This document shows, one piece after another, positions 60,442 through 64,000 of a DNA stretch of 64,000 bases. Every line of letters begins with the position of its first letter. Within the stretch, counting starts at the first letter, position 1. Below the pieces are notes generated by a model. That model had not been told where the DNA came from, did not search any database, and saw only the letters and a list, made by a program, of their open reading frames with translations. Both the position numbers and the translations under genes were made by a program. Origin of the DNA: Krasilnikovozyma curviuscula (Eukaryota > Basidiomycota > Tremellomycetes > Cystofilobasidiales > Mrakiaceae); assembly GCA_014825775.1 (NCBI GenBank), contig MVAQ01000002.1, positions 245,025 to 309,024 of the forward strand, written 5' to 3'.

Positions 60442-61625
60442 CTACATGAACTCGGTGAGGTCTTTCGGATTCCAATCAGGGTAGAGCCCATTGTCAACCT
60501 CTCTGTCGCCAACAACGACCGCGCCGTTTCCAATCGCCCATTGATGTCCCAGATAGGCCAAGAAATCTCCTTCCTCCTTCCACTTTCTCACTGCCTCTTC
60601 TGCAGGCTCATAAGTGACGGTCAATTTGGTGTCGTGCTTCGCTTCGTACGCAGTGATCATGGCATTGAGAGAGTATCGAGCTCCTTCGATAGCGAAACGT
60701 CTGTTAGCAAGAGACGCGATGGGAAGCACTGAGTGATGAGCCAAGATGAGTAGGAAAATCTTTAGTGAAACCACTGTGCCGAAACTAACTTGTCAAAACA
60801 AACGCGACAAAACGGCCGATATCGACGCAGGAAGTCCAGCTGAGTGGCTCATCTCCAGTACCAACGATTTTGATTGGTCTAGAAGGGGATCTGATGCAAC
60901 GAGAGAGATCAGAAGCAGATACCGGAAAGTTTCTTGGTGGCAGTCATTTCAGCCCATCAGCAAAAACGCTACACACAAGAAAAATGGGCACAATTCGGCG
61001 AGCCCACCGTTGGCGATTGTAGCATATGGAAGCTTGGCGTCGTTCTCCAAGAACAATTCCAAGCGTCTCTTGCTCCAGATGTAAGGTGGGTAGGTCCCGT
61101 CGGGTACGACGTTGTCCCAGCCGTACTCACTGAACAAAACAATTGTTGATCAGTCAGGAGCTTTCCGAACAAAGCGGGGTAATCACTGACCTGGGCACGA
61201 ACAGCTTTACTCCTTGATCCTTGGAGACTCTAGCTAGAGCTTGAGATGTATGCTCAGACTCTGGGTTGATGCCGAAGAAGCACATCACAACATCTGCACC
61301 GGTGATGGCCGTGATGAGTGATGGGTCCTTTGTTTCGTATTCAACTTCCACGATTGTAGCTCCAAGGGACTTCAGTTCAAGACCATCGTCGCTGTTCGCC
61401 TGTGCCAACAAAAATAGAACGTGTGAATCGCTGTCAGAAAACAGATAAATCACTATCACTTACCGATGCAGAGGATCTCACCAAGACCTTGAGTTGAACT
61501 CCCGGGATTTTTAATAGCTCCTTCGCTACGAAAGCCCCAAGTCCAACGGAGTTAGGGCCGCAGCCTTTGAGACCACCGCAGATGACGAAGGAGTTGAGGT
61601 TGTTACGCCCGGTATGAGCTGACAT
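60442..61625 (-). CDS. NmrA-like/isoflavone reductase-type NAD(P)-binding protein
   Basis: This is an atypical short-chain dehydrogenase of the NmrA/isoflavone-reductase group. ATG 61625 starts MSAHTGRNNLNSFVICGGLK. A glycine-rich NAD(P) motif lies in the first 40 residues (GGLKGCGPNSVGLGAFVAKE). LKVLVRS, then LGATIVEVEYETKDPSLITA and ITGADVVMCFFGINP, follow the pattern of the family. GVKLFVPSEYGWDN is the conserved F-V-P-S-E-(Y/F)-G block. IVGTGDEPLSWTSCVDIGRF resembles the later substrate-loop region. The stop is TAG 60442-60444. About four introns. Members can be reductases or redox-sensing regulators; nothing in the neighbourhood decides which. Confidence 0.87.
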
Positions 61626-62520
61626 ATCTGTAAATGGAATTTGTTACAGAAAATAAGAAAGAAGATTAAAATACCTATTATTTATACTGCTGGGCTTGAG
61701 TGGAGTAACAGAGAGGTATCAACAATATCCGAGCCAACCTGTCGGGCTCAGGGCATCTTGCGCATCGAGCCTCGGAGACACTCAAACGCGCTTGCTATCT
61801 CATTCGGAACATTGTCGATGGCAAGAAATACATATCTGAACATTAAGGTGCCAAAAAATCAATTGAAGAGCACACAGCAGAGGTTTGCCTCTCAAATGGT
61901 TTGATGAGGATCTGATTGCCACCAAGAAGAGGATGAAGTGATGGATACATCAGGGCGAGAGGGGTGGGACGAGAAGGACCTCCATGCGATGTTTGTCCTT
62001 AAGTTACGCATTGAGTTGCCAGTTGGTTTTCCATCGAGAGCCAGAAGACGTCGAGGAACCTGTGGAATGACTTGCTGCGGAATTTTGTGGATCTTCAGTG
62101 GGGATTTGGGTTGCAGGTGATTAATTGAGCTGAGAGTCTTTCAGGAGGATCAGGTGTCTTTGGTATGGCGGTAAACCGAACGTGTTAGATTGTTTGCGCC
62201 ACCGTCCGAGCAAGCGATGCCCAGGTCCTCCTCCGGCTTCCGATCTGATAGAAACACTTCAAGTCACACAAAATGTCTATACCAAAAAAAATCAAATCTT
62301 ATAGATCCCGAAGAGGAGAGTATCATGCGAGAGGAATAAGCTATAACCCGAAAGTGAATAATCAAAATAGACAGTGAAGATTGGTGGATACAAAGAGATA
62401 CCTATCGAGACAGTGAATCGAAAGAAAATATCTAAAAGACAAAATATGGATAGGAGAGAGATGGTCTTTCTGAAGCCTTTCTGAATGGAAAGAGCTATGA
62501 AGGAAGGGACAAGAAAGAGA
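61626..62520. other. 0.9-kb region between the NmrA-like gene and bZIP gene B
   Basis: Both flanking genes are on the minus strand, so this holds the NmrA-like promoter and the 3' UTR of bZIP B. Open frames on the plus strand are short and without domains. An AT-rich stretch occurs at about 62280-62450. No gene was recognised. Confidence 0.5.
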
Positions 62521-63767
62521 CTAGGCGGTTGTTTTCCGCTTCTTGGTTGTTTTGGTGGTTGAGCTATTAGGTGATGAGGACGAAGGAGCTCCACGAACTA
62601 AATCAGGGAAGGTTTTTTTTATAAGTCAATTCAACCCTTTGATAAATAGAGACGAGACAGTTTACTCACTCTGATCCAACGTTGCTTGGCTTCTCAGCAG
62701 CTGGAAGCGATACTCGGAGATAATGCGATCCCGTTCAGCAAGGTGATCCTCAAGCGTGGAGATGTAATTCTTCCTTCTTTCTCGAAAACGCCTCGCTCCA
62801 ACCTGGAAGAGAAACAAGAGGATTGGTCAGGCATGGCTTCGAGCGTCAGAACGAGAGACAAGGAGACAAAAAGAGCAGGCGAACCTTGTTGCGAAGTTGC
62901 TTTTTCTGTCTCAGAGGTAATGCGTTGTAAGCATCCTCCCCAACCCCCCACCAGTCGAGCTGTAAGAGATACATGGTCAAATTGTGATTTAAAAGAGGCC
63001 TGAAGGAAACTTAAGCCAGCTCACCTTCCCAGAGAAATCAGGAGTTGACGTTGTCATCCGTTCGCCGCAGCGATGAAGCTCACCACCTGTCACGATAAGC
63101 ACATGAGCACGACGGTTCACCTTATGAGATTTATAAAGTTCAAACTCACCTGGTGCATACTGATTGAAGTCCTCTGGGAGCGCAGGGAATGACGCCATCT
63201 CGCCGGTAGCAAATACCACGACCTTACGCTGATCAGAAATCACATCCCTCTTCGCAGCTTTGGAGCTTCGGCTGCTCTTCTGAGGCTCAGGGATGGAGAC
63301 GAGAGAAGGAAAGTCTGATCCCGAGGAGGAAGACGGGGGCGCTGGCGGGCAGATCTCAGAGAGAGATCCGGCGGAGGGGGAGGAGGAGTCTTCATCGATG
63401 ACCGACCCTGGCCCGTAGCTAGAGGAGCGATTGAACAGCAGGCCAGAGGGCTGGTGGTAGCAGTTTGAACTGCTAAAGTCGGTTAACAGGGTTGTTCCCG
63501 GTGGCGGCTGCTGGGCTAGCGGGAACATTTCTGGCATTGGGGAGTCGTTCAGGAACTGCGAGAGGTTGAAGTGAGGCTTCTGCTCGAGCTGGAACCAGAG
63601 AGGTCAAGCACACCGTCAGCATCGTTCGTTCTCTCATTGTCTGCGTGAAAAAAACAAGAAAAGAAAAAAGAAAGTAAACTCACGACCTCTGGCCAGAAAA
63701 AGTTGAATTGATTTGGGTCCTCCCCAGCGTCGTTCATCTCCAAGCTCGGATACGCTGCTCTAGCCAT
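62521..63767 (-). CDS. bZIP transcription factor B (paralogue of gene A)
   Basis: This regulator is paralogous to the gene at 40461-41851. ATG 63767 begins MARAAYPSLEMNDAGEDPNQ. The middle is Ser/Pro-rich and acidic. The conserved block reads FPALPEDFNQYAPG, GELHRCGERMTTSTPDFSGK and LDWWGVGEDAYNALPLRQKK over separate exons. The basic region is QLRNK|VGARRFRERRKNYISTL with the intron after the lysine, exactly as in gene A. The helix EDHLAERDRIISEYRFQLLR continues into a short zipper. A final exon adds a basic Ser/Thr/Lys tail (TTKTTKKRKTTA) ending at TAG 62521-62523. That tail could act as a nuclear localisation signal; it has no counterpart in gene A. Confidence 0.9.
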
Positions 63768-64000
63768 GGCTCTTGTCTGCTTCGGCTCGCTGGTGGTGGT
63801 TCGAGGGAGAGAGAGAAGGCTGAAGGTAGAAAACCTTGGGTTGCTGGGCGTTACTTCAGCTCAGAGTAATTGGGAAGCAGGTGAGGTAGCATAATTGGTC
63901 AACAAGATCCGGTGGCGTCTCCCTCGAGATTACTTAAACTCGATAGCTGTCTGTCCCTCGGACAATGCCACCGCTGTTCACGCGCCGTCCTCTCGCTTAC
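63768..64000 (-). promoter_or_regulatory. Upstream region of bZIP gene B
   Basis: The last 233 bp lie upstream of the minus-strand start at 63767 and probably contain its leader and promoter. The palindrome found before gene A has no counterpart here. Confidence 0.4.

Noticed and set aside
61641..62120. Plus-strand open frames between the NmrA-like gene and bZIP gene B
   Set aside because: They are short, have no domain and lie where the promoter of the minus-strand gene is expected.

Overview
This window is nuclear DNA from an intron-rich fungus, most likely a basidiomycete yeast. Almost every gene is split by short GT–AG introns of about 50–100 nt. Coding GC looks moderate. Many best family matches (GH37 secreted trehalase, Kre6/Skn1, a bZIP with a basic region ending FRERRKNYI, a ThrE/Prm10 permease) are of basidiomycete type. 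A cystofilobasidialean or other tremellomycete yeast such as a Phaffia/Xanthophyllomyces relative is my guess from style alone. No bacterial genes, transposons, tRNAs, CRISPR arrays or viral sequences were seen.

Layout: the 3' end of cytosolic aspartyl-tRNA synthetase (1-528); the beta-1,6-glucan synthesis gene KRE6/SKN1 (801-4402); an unrecognised 504-aa protein (4718-6481, minus); a probable mitochondrial 2-methylisocitrate lyase (7035-9343, minus); a secreted GH37 trehalase (9636-12330, minus); a 1.8-kb gap; a Prm10/ThrE membrane protein (14122-18000); IMP4 and a UBE2O-type E2/E3 (18410-23110, minus); BUD22, a G-patch protein, mitochondrial aspartate aminotransferase and a CHMP7-like ESCRT-III protein (23416-31961, plus); a Crb2/53BP1-type checkpoint adaptor with Tudor and BRCT domains (32220-37373, minus); TIM8 (37785-38416); a 2-kb gap; bZIP gene A (40461-41851); adrenodoxin reductase ARH1 (42102-43814); an Lsb5-like VHS/GAT protein, an alpha/beta hydrolase and EFM3/EEF2KMT (44073-49630, minus); SLA2 (49969-53873); LSG1 and UTP11 (54141-58379, minus); the TCD/TcdA tRNA-modifying enzyme (58608-60308); an NmrA-like reductase (60442-61625, minus); and bZIP gene B (62521-63767, minus).

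Most genes are housekeeping and not organised as operons. Two loose themes recur: ribosome assembly (IMP4, BUD22, UTP11, LSG1, with UBE2O and EFM3 acting on ribosomal proteins or eEF2) and endocytosis or membrane remodelling (SLA2, LSB5, CHMP7). Whether this grouping is more than chance cannot be judged from one window.

The most interesting non-routine signals are: a pair of bZIP paralogues 22 kb apart with an identical DNA-contact region, an extra conserved upstream domain and shared introns; a perfect 22-bp palindrome plus a related inverted repeat in the promoter of the alpha/beta hydrolase; a perfect 16-bp palindrome upstream of bZIP A; extremely small exons in KRE6, LSG1 and SLA2; and two long gaps holding open frames that I could not identify. 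I found no clear undescribed multi-gene system.
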